A program made the translations under genes and the position numbers. Under the pieces are notes generated by a model that was not told where the DNA came from, did no database searches, and was given only the letters and a program-made list of their open reading frames with translations. This document shows positions 14,655 through 24,272 of a DNA stretch of 64,000 nucleotides, piece after piece. Source of the DNA: Reichenbachiella agarivorans (GTDB lineage Bacteria > Bacteroidota > Bacteroidia > Cytophagales > Cyclobacteriaceae); assembly GCF_025502585.1 (NCBI RefSeq), contig NZ_CP106679.1:2511501-2575500 (forward strand). Direction: 5' to 3'. Numbering within the stretch: position 1 is the stretch's first letter; each line of letters begins with the position of its first letter.

Positions 14655-17036
14655 TTAAAAAAGTCTGTAGTTGAGGCCTGCACCATACATGGCACCAATT
14701 TGACTTAGTGTTGTATATCTCAAATGATCAGTATCAGCAACTTTACCGCTGTTGGTAATGTCATTACCAAATACATAAATGGATAACTTCTCATCCAACA
14801 ATTTCTTTTCTACTCTCAGGTTTACAATTGTGCGTGGTGCATTTTCAGCCACCAATGTGGGTAGAGGAGTAGTAGCAGGAGATAACTCATTTTCTATCAG
14901 TGTCGGGTATCTTTCTGTTTCTAGGTAATAAGCGCTCTCTGTTTTGAAAGTAGAGGTTTGAATCAAACTAGCTACTGCATTGAACCCTTGTCCAAATGAA
15001 TAATCAACCTTGAACCTAAAAACGTGCTTAGGCATGAATGATGTTGCCGGAGTGGGGTTTTGCGTCACACCGCTGATGTCAAAGTCGTCGTTTTTTTGGT
15101 ATTCCCAGTCTGTCTCTGTCCATGCATGAGATGCCTCTAGAATCAGTCCTTGCAAAGGGTTATATTTAATGACAGTTTCTAATCCTATGCTTTCACCACT
15201 CACATAATTGCCATAGAGGTAGTAGTCTGTGATTCGATTGTCTGTGATAGACTGCTGATCTGTCAATAGTTGCTGTCCTGGATTGACACTTACACCATCT
15301 GTAATGTACGTTTTGTAGAAGGTCGAATTGAATTGGAATTTATCTCCCCAATTGGTCTTAACACCTACTTCCCATGTTTGAAACTTGGTAGGAACTGTTT
15401 CTGTTCCATTTTTGACAGCTACGTTTGGTGCACTGTTTTCAGTAACCTGTGCATCGATCACAGCCATCCCTTCTTCTGATTGAATGTAGTTGGTAGCCTC
15501 AGATTGAGCCGCAGCATCGTCAGCTCCCATGTCAAGAGCTTGTTGGTAGGCTTGAGCATAGACTCCCTGAGTCACTTGGTCACCAATTAGTGTCGTCCAG
15601 GTAGCGTGATCGGGTGTTTGGAACAAAAACAAGTTGACATTGGTGTTGTTGAAACCAGGAGTGGTGTAAGATTGGGTGAAACCTCCCCAAACCGTGATAT
15701 GTCTGTTGGCGATGAAAGCTACTTTCGCCATAGGTGACAGATAGTATTTGTCATTCACCAAGGAATAGTTTTCCGCCTTTACACCTAATGTAAAGTTCAA
15801 TTTTTCATCCAATAATTTGATTTTGTCTTGTACAAAAGCCCCTTTGATTGACTCTGTAGTCTGAGGGTTGGTGTAGTTGATGTAATCGGTAGAGTTGATG
15901 TCATTTATATCAAAATTGACAATCCTGTAATTGGCTCCAATACTCAAATCATTGAACTGACCCAACGAAACATTGTCTTGTATCTCAAAATCATAGATAG
16001 AGTTGGAGATATTCATACCGCCACCTACTGGATAGAAGTCGTTTTCAATATTGGTAGATGCTCTCACGAATAAGCTATGGTTGTCACTGAAGTTATGATC
16101 AAACCGGACATTCGCAACTGTACGATTGGCGTTTACCTCATTCAGTATCAAATTGTCATCTCTGGTGAGTAGAAAATTCTGATCATAGACACTGCTGTAG
16201 ATGTTTTCTCTGCGCCCATTGAAGTGGACTCTTGCCGACAATTTTGATTTTTCTGTGACGTCAAAATTCAACTTGGCACCAAGGCTGTAGTAGTTTGATT
16301 CGTCATAGTTTTCTGTGAAGTCAGTAGTTCCATTTTGAAGAGCGACATCATTTCCATCCTCATCTTTACCTGCCATGGATTCCCACCCAGAGAAATAACG
16401 GTATTTGGCATAACCAGAGACGGCTATTTTTTCTGATATTTTACCTCCTGCTCTGACAGACACTGCTGCGTAACCTGGAGCTGCGCCTTCTGCACGTACG
16501 TTGACACCATCATATTTTTCTGGGTTCTTGGTGAAGATATTCACCACGCCAGTGGCAGAGTTGGCACCATATACCGTACCACCTGACCCTTTGATCACTT
16601 CGATTCGGTCAATCTCATCTAGTGGGATGTCAAAGTTGCGGAAGGAAAATACGGATCCCATCAAATCTTGTATAGGCGTTCCATCCAACAAGTAGAGAAC
16701 TGTTCCTGGATCAGTATTATCTGTAGGAGAGTTTCTCATGGAGGCATATACATTAGAGTAAGAAGTCTGTACGCCCCAGTAGCCAGGTACATTTCTCAAC
16801 ACTTCGTGTAGGGTAGTGGCTCCTGACTTCATGATGTCATCAGCAGTGACTACATAGATGGCTGATGCCACGTCTTGTAATCTTTCTGACTTTTTGGACA
16901 CGGAGGTGACCTCCATGTTCATCAGATCTTCCAGTGACAGATCGAGGATGTCCTCGTTTTCTTGAGCCAATACTTGTCCAGAGTTTAGGATGTAAAGTGA
17001 CAGGCTCAATATGAATATTGAACTTAACTTTTTCAT
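14655..17036 (-). CDS. TonB-dependent receptor of the YfiR-associated type
   Basis: A 793-residue receptor with a signal peptide (to about 24, VLA-Q) and no carboxypeptidase-like domain. Instead it has the short lead DLSLEDLMNMEVTSVSKK that directly precedes the plug, found in receptors coupled to YfiR-type signalling sets. The plug has VLYLLDGTPIQ and IEVIKGSGGTVYGANSATG; the barrel follows and ends LNYRLF. It is the last of three leftward genes (chemoreceptor 17602, YfiR-like 17069, receptor) with gaps of 23 and 32 nt. Its role may be signal input or nutrient uptake linked to the chemoreceptor. The ligand is unknown. Confidence 0.88.
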   Translation of the reverse strand: MKKLSSIFILSLSLYILNSGQVLAQENEDILDLSLEDLMNMEVTSVSKKSERLQDVASAIYVVTADDIMKSGATTLHEVLRNVPGYWGVQTSYSNVYASMRNSPTDNTDPGTVLYLLDGTPIQDLMGSVFSFRNFDIPLDEIDRIEVIKGSGGTVYGANSATGVVNIFTKNPEKYDGVNVRAEGAAPGYAAVSVRAGGKISEKIAVSGYAKYRYFSGWESMAGKDEDGNDVALQNGTTDFTENYDESNYYSLGAKLNFDVTEKSKLSARVHFNGRRENIYSSVYDQNFLLTRDDNLILNEVNANRTVANVRFDHNFSDNHSLFVRASTNIENDFYPVGGGMNISNSIYDFEIQDNVSLGQFNDLSIGANYRIVNFDINDINSTDYINYTNPQTTESIKGAFVQDKIKLLDEKLNFTLGVKAENYSLVNDKYYLSPMAKVAFIANRHITVWGGFTQSYTTPGFNNTNVNLFLFQTPDHATWTTLIGDQVTQGVYAQAYQQALDMGADDAAAQSEATNYIQSEEGMAVIDAQVTENSAPNVAVKNGTETVPTKFQTWEVGVKTNWGDKFQFNSTFYKTYITDGVSVNPGQQLLTDQQSITDNRITDYYLYGNYVSGESIGLETVIKYNPLQGLILEASHAWTETDWEYQKNDDFDISGVTQNPTPATSFMPKHVFRFKVDYSFGQGFNAVASLIQTSTFKTESAYYLETERYPTLIENELSPATTPLPTLVAENAPRTIVNLRVEKKLLDEKLSIYVFGNDITNSGKVADTDHLRYTTLSQIGAMYGAGLNYRLF

Positions 17037-17068
17037 GATATAGATTGATTTTGGTTTTTCTAAATTAT

Positions 17069-17566
17069 TTAATTGATTGACTGTCCTAGTGCCAAGAGTT
17101 TGGAGCTAGGGATCATTTTTTTGGACTCGATGTTGTTTTTATCGATTTTGAATCTCAGTTTCCCATCTTCAAGATAGAATCCGATATCGGCGCCTTTGCC
17201 CACTTTAGAGCTATTATCTGATACAAGTAGGATGCTTTTCTTGTTTATGAAAGAGGTGTAAAGACTAAGGTTTTTTTCTTCAGACTCTGGCACATATAGC
17301 ATGTGGCACTTGGCTGCATCAGAGGCAGATTTGATAGAGATTACCTCTAAACCACCTTTGGTTTCAGCAAAACTTGCCAATTTTTCTTTGACATCACTGG
17401 TACCTACAATTCCTACAGTCAAGACTGTTGGCGAAGTTGGCCACTGTACATATTCAGCAAATTTGTAGATAAACAATGCCTTAAACTTACTCTCTTGTGC
17501 AAAGGCCTGGTTGCCCAAACATGCGATAGAAAGTAGCAATGCAGATATTATAAATGTTTTTTTCAT
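17069..17566 (-). CDS. YfiR/DUF4154-family periplasmic protein
   Basis: A 165-residue protein counted from ATG 17566 (an in-frame ATG at 17578 also exists), with a clean signal peptide ending near QAFA. The mature part begins KFKALFIYKFAEYVQWP, a hallmark of the YfiR/DUF4154 family, and has VGIVGTSDVKEKL and GADIGFYLEDGKLRFKI. E. coli/Pseudomonas YfiR is a periplasmic inhibitor of the membrane diguanylate cyclase YfiN. Here no GGDEF protein is adjacent; the partner is more likely the chemoreceptor immediately upstream. It sits between the receptor and chemoreceptor genes of one operon. Confidence 0.85.
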   Translation of the reverse strand: MKKTFIISALLLSIACLGNQAFAQESKFKALFIYKFAEYVQWPTSPTVLTVGIVGTSDVKEKLASFAETKGGLEVISIKSASDAAKCHMLYVPESEEKNLSLYTSFINKKSILLVSDNSSKVGKGADIGFYLEDGKLRFKIDKNNIESKKMIPSSKLLALGQSIN

Positions 17567-17601
17567 ATTGATGTACACTTTAGTTGGCTGAATGATTTGG
17601 A

Positions 17602-19761
17602 TTAAACTTTATCTTGTAATTTGAACTGGCCAGCATACTCTTTAAGAGACGCTGCCACTTTGGTTAATTGTTCGGACTTCTGATTGTAATTGGTCATACC
17701 ACTAGACAATTCTGTTGCAGAAGAGGCTACTTCTTCTGTACCTGCTGCAGTTTGCTCCGCTATGACGACTACTGACTCAGTGATGGTCACTACTTGTGTG
17801 ATATCTACTGATTGTAGTTTGGTAGCGTTGACAATGTCTTCAGACAAGGCAAGTGATTGGTTAGTAGATTCGGCAATTTCTCTGAAGGCAATGGAGGCCT
17901 CTGTTGATGCTTCAGAACCAGTCGTTACACTCTTGGTCATGGTTTCCATCACTTTAGAAGCTTGTTGCGTATCAGATTTTACATCATCGACCAATTTCTC
18001 GATCTCTTGAGCTGATTTTCTAGAATCCTCAGCCAATTTTCTGATTTCTTCAGCTACAACCGCAAAGCCTCGTCCTGCATCACCTGCTTGTGCAGCTTCT
18101 ATCGCTGCATTGAGGGCTAGCAGGTTGGTTTGTGAAGCAATGTCGGTAATGACACCCAAGACCCGTGATATCTCTGTAGAGCGCTGTGTCAATATTTTAA
18201 TGGAGTCGTATGTTTCTCTGGAGTAGGTTGCAATCTCTTTCATCGCATTTCCGATGTTTTCAATCACGATTCTACCACGTTCACTTTTTGTCACACTAGA
18301 CTTTGCTGCTTCATTGATGGTTTCCGCCTTGGTACCCATTTGAGTAGCAGATGCCAAGATGTTTTCTACTAGGGTAGATGCTTCGTCTACTTTGACTACT
18401 TGATTTTGGGCGCCCGAACTCATTTGTGAGATCGCAGAGGCGATTTCATCCGTATTCGAACTCATTTCCTCACTTGCTCCTAGCATTTCGATCGAAGAAC
18501 TCTCTACGATGTTGGCATTGGTAACAATATTTCGGATGAGTGTATTGAGATTTTCAGAGGCCTTGTTGAGGCTGTCTACCAATATTTTGATGTCTCCATG
18601 ACTTTCTCCCGTAAACCTGTGCGTCAAGTCGCCTTCGGCAGTGGCAGCGACGATTTTGTTGACTTCCAGAATAGGTGTAGCAAAGGAAACAAGAAGGTCA
18701 TTGACAGCTTGTGCCAAATCGTTCCAAGCTCCCTCTTTGTCATCGACATTGATTCTAGAACCCAGTTTACCTTCCTGACCAGCCAATCTTACTACTTCAT
18801 TGGTGTCATTGATCACCAAAGAGAGATTGTCTCTCATAGATAGGAGTGCATTGCCCAAGACATCTTCATGGCTCAGCGCCGTGAATTCAGCTTTGAGGTT
18901 ACCTTTTCCAATCTGGCTGGCAAACTGAGAAGATGATTTGAAACCATCGATGAGCGAGTTGATGCCCATGCTCATCACACCGATTTCATCCTTGTTTTGG
19001 ATAGAAATTTTTTCTGGAATCTTACCCAACTGGATTTGTCCAATTTTATCTTGAAGGAATTTGATCGGAATCGTGATGTTCCTAGACAACCAATTCGAGA
19101 TCAAAAATGCAAATACCGCTGCAATGATACCTAGTACGATGATTGTAGTTCTCAAGTCTCCAAAGGAAGACTGCATGGTTTCTTTGAGCATGTCTGATTG
19201 CTCATTTTTGATCTTGATCGTAGCATCCAGTCTATCGATCAATTCGTCACTTTGAGGGATGATGTTGCTTTCGATGAGGTCTTCGCAGATGAAAACCATC
19301 ATTGGGTCTTCATAATCTAGTGCAGACTGGAGCGTTTCCATGATAGTCTTTTGATCTGTGAGTATGGCATCAAAAGAATCAATGATCGACGTGATTTCCA
19401 TTCTCTCTTCCTCCAGCTCTAACTGGTCGATCATTGATAATATTTTTGTTTTCTGCTCTGGATAGACAGTGTTGTGTATCTCTTGGAGCTTTTCTTTGTC
19501 TTTTTCGTAGGTACTGATGTATACCCAGTTGGTACTGTAAGCTTTAGCATCTTTGATTAACTGATTAAAATCTCCTAATGTCTTGAGCGTAGGGTTGACA
19601 TCTTGTGATATGGTATTCAGTACATTGATACTCGTACTTAGCGTCAGGGAAGTATAGATCACGTTGAATACGATCACGAGAATCAATACTAGAAAACTCA
19701 AACGAATTTTGCCGCCAATCGAAAAGTTCAAAGAAGAAATAAATTGCTTGAATTTATTCAT
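17602..19761 (-). CDS. Methyl-accepting chemotaxis protein
   Basis: About 719 residues from ATG 19761 (an in-frame ATG at 19794 would add 11). Layout: TM1 at about 17-37, a periplasmic four-helix-bundle-type sensor to about 200, TM2, HAMP, a second HAMP-like stretch (about 370-400), then a long cytoplasmic signalling coiled coil with the conserved hairpin tip containing [20 protein letters not shown] and [17 protein letters not shown]. No CheA/CheW/CheY genes are in the window. It is the first gene of a three-gene unit with YfiR and a TonB receptor, which suggests it senses outer-membrane transport status or a periplasmic ligand. In a gliding or non-flagellated bacterium the output may be surface motility or development. 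Confidence 0.9.
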   Translation of the reverse strand: MNKFKQFISSLNFSIGGKIRLSFLVLILVIVFNVIYTSLTLSTSINVLNTISQDVNPTLKTLGDFNQLIKDAKAYSTNWVYISTYEKDKEKLQEIHNTVYPEQKTKILSMIDQLELEEERMEITSIIDSFDAILTDQKTIMETLQSALDYEDPMMVFICEDLIESNIIPQSDELIDRLDATIKIKNEQSDMLKETMQSSFGDLRTTIIVLGIIAAVFAFLISNWLSRNITIPIKFLQDKIGQIQLGKIPEKISIQNKDEIGVMSMGINSLIDGFKSSSQFASQIGKGNLKAEFTALSHEDVLGNALLSMRDNLSLVINDTNEVVRLAGQEGKLGSRINVDDKEGAWNDLAQAVNDLLVSFATPILEVNKIVAATAEGDLTHRFTGESHGDIKILVDSLNKASENLNTLIRNIVTNANIVESSSIEMLGASEEMSSNTDEIASAISQMSSGAQNQVVKVDEASTLVENILASATQMGTKAETINEAAKSSVTKSERGRIVIENIGNAMKEIATYSRETYDSIKILTQRSTEISRVLGVITDIASQTNLLALNAAIEAAQAGDAGRGFAVVAEEIRKLAEDSRKSAQEIEKLVDDVKSDTQQASKVMETMTKSVTTGSEASTEASIAFREIAESTNQSLALSEDIVNATKLQSVDITQVVTITESVVVIAEQTAAGTEEVASSATELSSGMTNYNQKSEQLTKVAASLKEYAGQFKLQDKV

Positions 19762-19794
19762 GGTTAAGTAGGTATTGGTTTTTTGGTCTTTCAT

Positions 19795-20180
19795 TATTCT
19801 GGATGGATGCTAAATAAATTAAAAATTGGCTTCCTACCTTGATACCTGATTCTTGTTTTGAGTCAAATACAATGCAAAAGTAGCTGTGCCTTGTTATGTA
19901 AGTCAATTGGTTAAATCACATATTTTTTATCTCAGTGTTTTTGCCTAGACAAATACATAGCTGGGTTGTATGAATGAGATGTTGCTAAATATGGTTTGAA
20001 ATGAGTTCTTGGAAGGCTTTTTATGAAATATTTTTTCAAGATTCTTCAGATACTGCACTTCAATTTTAAGATAGCTTAAAAATAGGAATATAATTCAAGT
20101 GTTTGTTTCAAAGCTTTAATAAATCACATTCAAATCGACAAAATAACTCAATTTCATTCGTTCTCTTATTTTTAAGAGAA
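19795..20180. other. 386-nt AT-rich intergenic region
   Basis: This stretch lies between the chemoreceptor start and the MFS transporter stop, both on the minus strand. I see no coding frame of note. The part next to 19795 should contain the promoter of the chemoreceptor operon: reading leftward there is a TTTG followed about 20 nt later by TATCAAGG, a weak match to the Bacteroidota pattern. An 8-bp hairpin lies at the far end (20161-20180). Confidence 0.5.
20161..20180 (-). terminator. Small hairpin directly after the MFS gene
   Basis: A perfect 8-bp stem (TTCTCTTA with TAAGAGAA) and a 4-nt loop directly adjoin the stop codon at 20181. No T-run follows in the direction of transcription, so termination is plausible but weak. 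Confidence 0.35.
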
Positions 20181-21380
20181 TTACCTATTTTTGATACATA
20201 GATGGTTGATCAAAGCTAGAAATGGACCTATCGCTAGAAATGAAAGTGCTAATTCAAAATTTACGACTTCACTCAACCAGTTGATCATCTGAATACTTAC
20301 AATGGTTAGACCAAATCCAATACAATTGACCAATGTTAAGGCACTCCCTTTGAGATCTGCAGGCGCACTGTGTGCTACCAATGTAGAAAACATGGGAGAA
20401 TCTGCCACGACAAGTATACCCCAGAGGAGTAGAAATACATAGAGGATGAAGAACTCATCAACCATCAATAGCCAAGGCGTCATGATGCAACAGAGCATCG
20501 AACCAAACAAACTAAGATAGGCTATTTTTTGGGGAGCGAAGCGCTGCGAGAGTCGACCAGATAGATAGCATGCCAGTGCTCCCACTGCAATGATCAGAAA
20601 TGCTAAGAAGGCTGGATTGAGTGGGAGGGTAGTTTTTGGATGTTGTATTTGGAAATGCTGGATGATCAAGGGAACGAAAGCCCAAAAAGTATAGAGCTCC
20701 CACATGTGTCCAAAATAACCTATCGCTGCGGATCTAAATTGTTTGTTTTTGAAAATATCTAAGAAACGTCCAAGTTCAATTTTTTTGGCAGGGTTTCGGT
20801 AAGGCCCATCTGGTACTAGCCAATAGATCAAAAGACCTCCTGTGGTGCATAACATGGAGGTAACGATGAACACAAGCTGCCAATCCAACGCCTGAAATGT
20901 ACCCCTTAGCAGATGAGGTAGCGCAGTGCCTATGACCAACGCCCCCACCAATAGACCTAATGAATGTCCCAATCCATTTTTGAAATAATCAGCGGCAATT
21001 TTCATTCCTACTGGATAGATGCCTGCCAAAAAGAATCCGACAAAAAACCGCAACCCTGCAAATCCCAAAAGGTTAGGGTCAATGACAGTGATCATCACAT
21101 TGAATAGGGCTCCCAATACAGCGCTTAGTAGGAATACTTTGCTTGGAGAGTACTGGTCTGTCAGATTGAACAGGGCGTAAGTCAAGGTTCCAACGATGAA
21201 ACCAAACTGAACCGCAGAAGTCAGTACGCTGAGCGAATCATCTGCAAACCCATACACTGTTACTAGTTGGTCGATGACCGCATTGCTAGCAAACCAGATC
21301 GACGTACATAGGAACTGAGAGATGACAATGATGACAAGCACTCTCTTTTCATTGTGGGCGCTTGAGTTTGTTTCTGTCAT
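20181..21380 (-). CDS. Major facilitator superfamily transporter
   Basis: A 399-residue protein with twelve hydrophobic segments and a central loop near residue 200 (GPYRNPAKKIELGRFLDIF). The N-terminal half has the WFASNAVIDQL and GFIVGTLTYALFNLTDQYSP regions of drug/sugar-type MFS proteins. The substrate cannot be told from sequence alone. The aroA gene begins its leftward reading upstream and ends 23 nt away, so the two may be one transcription unit, although no functional link is obvious. Confidence 0.8.
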   Translation of the reverse strand: MTETNSSAHNEKRVLVIIVISQFLCTSIWFASNAVIDQLVTVYGFADDSLSVLTSAVQFGFIVGTLTYALFNLTDQYSPSKVFLLSAVLGALFNVMITVIDPNLLGFAGLRFFVGFFLAGIYPVGMKIAADYFKNGLGHSLGLLVGALVIGTALPHLLRGTFQALDWQLVFIVTSMLCTTGGLLIYWLVPDGPYRNPAKKIELGRFLDIFKNKQFRSAAIGYFGHMWELYTFWAFVPLIIQHFQIQHPKTTLPLNPAFLAFLIIAVGALACYLSGRLSQRFAPQKIAYLSLFGSMLCCIMTPWLLMVDEFFILYVFLLLWGILVVADSPMFSTLVAHSAPADLKGSALTLVNCIGFGLTIVSIQMINWLSEVVNFELALSFLAIGPFLALINHLCIKNR

Positions 21381-21403
21381 CTTCGTCTTGATTGGTTCAA
21401 AGA

Positions 21404-22633
21404 TTAGGAGATTTTAATCCCAGCTAGTTTCAAGTGATCCCAATATTCTGGATAGGATTTGACCACTACATCAGGTTCATGTATGATGACGTCATGATAC
21501 ATACATACAGGAGCCAAAGCCATTGCCATGCGGTGATCGTCATAGGTGTCAAACGCCAACGGCTCTGTGATAGAGTATCCTGCAGGAGCAGGAGTCAATA
21601 TCCAAGTGCCAGGCTTGGTTTCCTCCAGTTTCGCACCCAATTTGTGTAATTCAGTTGCCATGGCGGCTGTTCTGTCGGTTTCTTTGATTCTGAGGCTTTC
21701 CAGTCCTGTCATTTCTAGGCTTACGCCTTTGATCGCAGCACATACGAATACCGTCTGTGCCAAATCTGGACAGGATTTGAAATCAATAACCAGATGATCT
21801 TTTTGATCACATTTGGTCAATAATACTGCGTTGTCTTTGAATTCGGATTTTACACCGATGCCTTCCATGATCTGGGCGATGGCACTATCTCCTTGGTTGG
21901 ATTGCTCCCGCAAGCCTGTCAGCGTGACTTCTGCGTCGCTGGCTAGTGCAACCATACTGTACCAATAGCTGGCTCCTGACCAATCCGATTCGATGGTGTA
22001 GCTGTTGCTTTGGTATGGTTGGTTTTTTACTGTGATGGTTTGTCCTTCAAATTGGCCTTCTACTCCAAATCGTTTCATCAGATTCAAAGTCATTTCTATG
22101 TAAGGTCTGCTGTAGATTTCGCCTTCTAGGGTGATGGTTAGTCCGTCTGGCAAGGTAGGAGCAATCATGAGCAAAGCAGAGATGTACTGGCTGCTGATGT
22201 TGCCAGGGATGGTCAGACTAGCAGTTTTTTGTTTGGCAAAAGGCTGGAACTCCAACGGAGGAAATCCTTCTTCTCCCAGATAGGTTATCTGCGCACCGAG
22301 TTGGTTGAGTGCTTCGACCAATATCTTGATAGGTCGCAGACACATGCGAGGTGTACCAGTGATGATTTTTTTCTCCGAACCAGTAGCCAAGTAGGCAGTC
22401 ATAAATCTCATCACAGTGCCTGCATCCAGTACGTCCAAGGTTTCGTCTGACGAAGAAAGTAGTCGCTCCATGGTGACGGTATCTCTCGCAGTAGATAGGT
22501 TGTCTAGTTGTGCTAGGTCTCCTCCTAGTTTTTTGATCAATAATGCTCTGTTGCTCTCGCTCTTGGAAGAGGTCAAAGGCACGGTTAATGATAGTTTGGA
22601 TTGATGTTTTGCGAGATTTATCGATTCACTCAT
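21404..22633 (-). CDS. aroA: 3-phosphoshikimate 1-carboxyvinyltransferase (EPSP synthase)
   Basis: Catalyses transfer of enolpyruvyl from PEP to shikimate-3-phosphate, the sixth step of the shikimate pathway. From ATG 22633 (MSESINL) the protein is 409 residues; the open frame reaches 22711 but the extra part is not protein-like. Visible signatures: SKSESNRALL near the N-terminus, DAGTVMRFMTAYLA, a PRMCLRPI loop, and the second family signature around RIKETDRTAAMATELHKLG, then TYDDHRMAMALAPV. It sits close to aroB (23113-24159), also on the minus strand, separated by a small plus-strand gene. Confidence 0.96.
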   Translation of the reverse strand: MSESINLAKHQSKLSLTVPLTSSKSESNRALLIKKLGGDLAQLDNLSTARDTVTMERLLSSSDETLDVLDAGTVMRFMTAYLATGSEKKIITGTPRMCLRPIKILVEALNQLGAQITYLGEEGFPPLEFQPFAKQKTASLTIPGNISSQYISALLMIAPTLPDGLTITLEGEIYSRPYIEMTLNLMKRFGVEGQFEGQTITVKNQPYQSNSYTIESDWSGASYWYSMVALASDAEVTLTGLREQSNQGDSAIAQIMEGIGVKSEFKDNAVLLTKCDQKDHLVIDFKSCPDLAQTVFVCAAIKGVSLEMTGLESLRIKETDRTAAMATELHKLGAKLEETKPGTWILTPAPAGYSITEPLAFDTYDDHRMAMALAPVCMYHDVIIHEPDVVVKSYPEYWDHLKLAGIKIS

Positions 22634-22940
22634 TTTGTACACGTCTATATATTCGGCAATATTAATTCGAAAATCATAGAGCACCCATCTACACCATGGG
22701 AAATTGAACAAAGAATGTTTTTGGCGAGTAGATTTTTATCCCTGCAAAACTACGCTTAAACGCCTTGAGGATAGAAATATAGGATGAAAGAAAGAAACAG
22801 TATTGCCTTTCAAATTTGATGGAAAATATTTTCGCATTTGAGAAAATAAATAGTTCAAAAGGCGCATTCTTATTCTAACAGTTCGATGAGCTTTGCGTTT
22901 AACAGGAAGCAAGCACTGGCTCAAAGGTGGTGAATGGTAA
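22634..22940. other. 307-nt divergent intergenic region
   Basis: This region lies between the aroA start (minus) and the small membrane protein start (plus). No repeat, RNA or strong dyad stands out. It must carry promoters for both directions, but I cannot place them with confidence. Confidence 0.4.
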
Positions 22941-23120
22941 ATGTTTAAGAGTATGAAAAAAAAGGACAGAAAACAGAAAAGCATCGTTCCGACGCTGATC
23001 GCAGGATTGACCGCTACGGTACTGGGATACGCGACGTACACGATGATCAGAGGCGACAAATCTGCCAAGAAGGTAGAACCGAGCGACTCTAAAAAGAAGC
23101 AAGAGCGCATGTTTATTTGA
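22941..23120 (+). CDS. Small single-span membrane protein, 59 residues, unknown function
   Basis: Starts MFKSMKKKDRKQK, has one hydrophobic segment (about residues 15-36, SIVPTLIAGLTATVLGYATY), and ends in a charged tail SKKKQERMFI. A basic N-terminus followed by one helix suggests an inner-membrane protein with its N-terminus inside. Codon use looks normal (GCG, ACG, GTA mixes) and it fills a gap that otherwise has no gene. Its last 8 nt overlap the 3' end of convergent aroB. It is not a recognised family to me. Confidence 0.6.
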   Translation: MFKSMKKKDRKQKSIVPTLIAGLTATVLGYATYTMIRGDKSAKKVEPSDSKKKQERMFI

Positions 23121-24159
23121 TGCGTTCATTGACGTAAAACATGCTATCAATCATATCTGGTATCCCTATCGGTATGTTGATAGCACATTTTCCTATTTCG
23201 TTGAGCAAGCTGAACTGTACCACACCTCCCTCGTTTTTCTTGTCTTGCATAGTCAGTGCCAATATCTCATCAAACAATTTCGGATCAATAGCCTTGGGCT
23301 CATACACCTGGATCAAAAAATCAGTGATTTCATCCAATTGTTCTTGACTCAGCCCTGTGAATTTATACGACAGGTATGCTTCGCATATCATTCCCAAAGC
23401 GATCGCTTCTCCATGAAGCAGTCTTTCGCCTGGGATTTCCAGAAAATGAGATTCGATGGCATGACCGATGGTGTGACCAAAATTCAGGATTTTTCTTAGT
23501 CCCGATTCAAAGGGATCTTCAATCACGACTTTCTTTTTGATTGCTATCGAATGAGACACGATGGCTGTCCAATCATGATCAAATGGATCAATCGTTTTGA
23601 TTTCTTCCCAATATTTGGCATCATAGATCAACCCATGTTTGATGACCTCTGCAAATCCTGACCTGATCTCCGCTTGAGGCAATGTTTTATAAAAGTCCGT
23701 GTAGATCAGTACATTCTCAGGTTGGCAGAAAATGCCGATATGATTTTTGAACCCATGAAAATCTATACCTAGTTTACCTCCCACACTAGCATCTACCTGC
23801 GAGAGTAGGGTAGTTGGGATATTAAGAAAATCAAAGCCTCTTTTATAAGTACTAGCCACAAAACCACCCATGTCTCCGATCACACCACCGCCGAGATTGA
23901 TCAAGAGAGCTTTTCTGTCGAAACCTGCTTCAGTCAATGCGAGCCAGACTTGCTCGCAAGTATCTAGATTTTTGTTGTCCTCGCCACTAGGGATCGATAT
24001 CAAGAAGTGCTCAGGTAGAGCATCTAGAATCTTGGGGAGGCAGTGCTTTTCTGTGTTTTCGTCGACCAGTACAGCGATTTGGCTGTATTTTCTGGTGGAT
24101 AGAAAGGCAGTGATACTTTGATTGATGTCTGTGGTTACTTCGGTGTTGTGGTTTTTCAT
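23113..24159 (-). CDS. aroB: 3-dehydroquinate synthase
   Basis: Converts DAHP to 3-dehydroquinate with NAD+ and a divalent metal (second step of the shikimate pathway). From ATG 24159 (MKNHNTEV) it is 348 residues, the normal size. NAD-binding SGEDNKNLDTCEQVW, then GGGVIGDMGGFVASTYKRG and PTTLLSQVDASVGGKLGID are diagnostic; the metal ligands E (FAEVIKHGLI), H (NFGHTIGHAIE) and H (LLHGEAIALG) are all present. The open frame extends to 24198, but ATG 24159 agrees better with family N-termini. Confidence 0.96.
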   Translation of the reverse strand: MKNHNTEVTTDINQSITAFLSTRKYSQIAVLVDENTEKHCLPKILDALPEHFLISIPSGEDNKNLDTCEQVWLALTEAGFDRKALLINLGGGVIGDMGGFVASTYKRGFDFLNIPTTLLSQVDASVGGKLGIDFHGFKNHIGIFCQPENVLIYTDFYKTLPQAEIRSGFAEVIKHGLIYDAKYWEEIKTIDPFDHDWTAIVSHSIAIKKKVVIEDPFESGLRKILNFGHTIGHAIESHFLEIPGERLLHGEAIALGMICEAYLSYKFTGLSQEQLDEITDFLIQVYEPKAIDPKLFDEILALTMQDKKNEGGVVQFSLLNEIGKCAINIPIGIPDMIDSMFYVNERIK

Positions 24160-24272
24160 CGTCTGTAATTGAGCGGCAAAGTTAACACCGAATCCCAATT
24201 GTCAAATGGATGAGCCAAAATTGACCCAATTACTTCCAAACAACTTACAGCTTATGCCGTAAAGTGTGACTT

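Noticed and set aside
17690-18010. Plus-strand frame of 106 codons opposite the chemoreceptor
   Set aside because: Its sequence is the antisense of the conserved MCP signalling domain; Ser/Thr/Val-rich composition follows from the helix codons.
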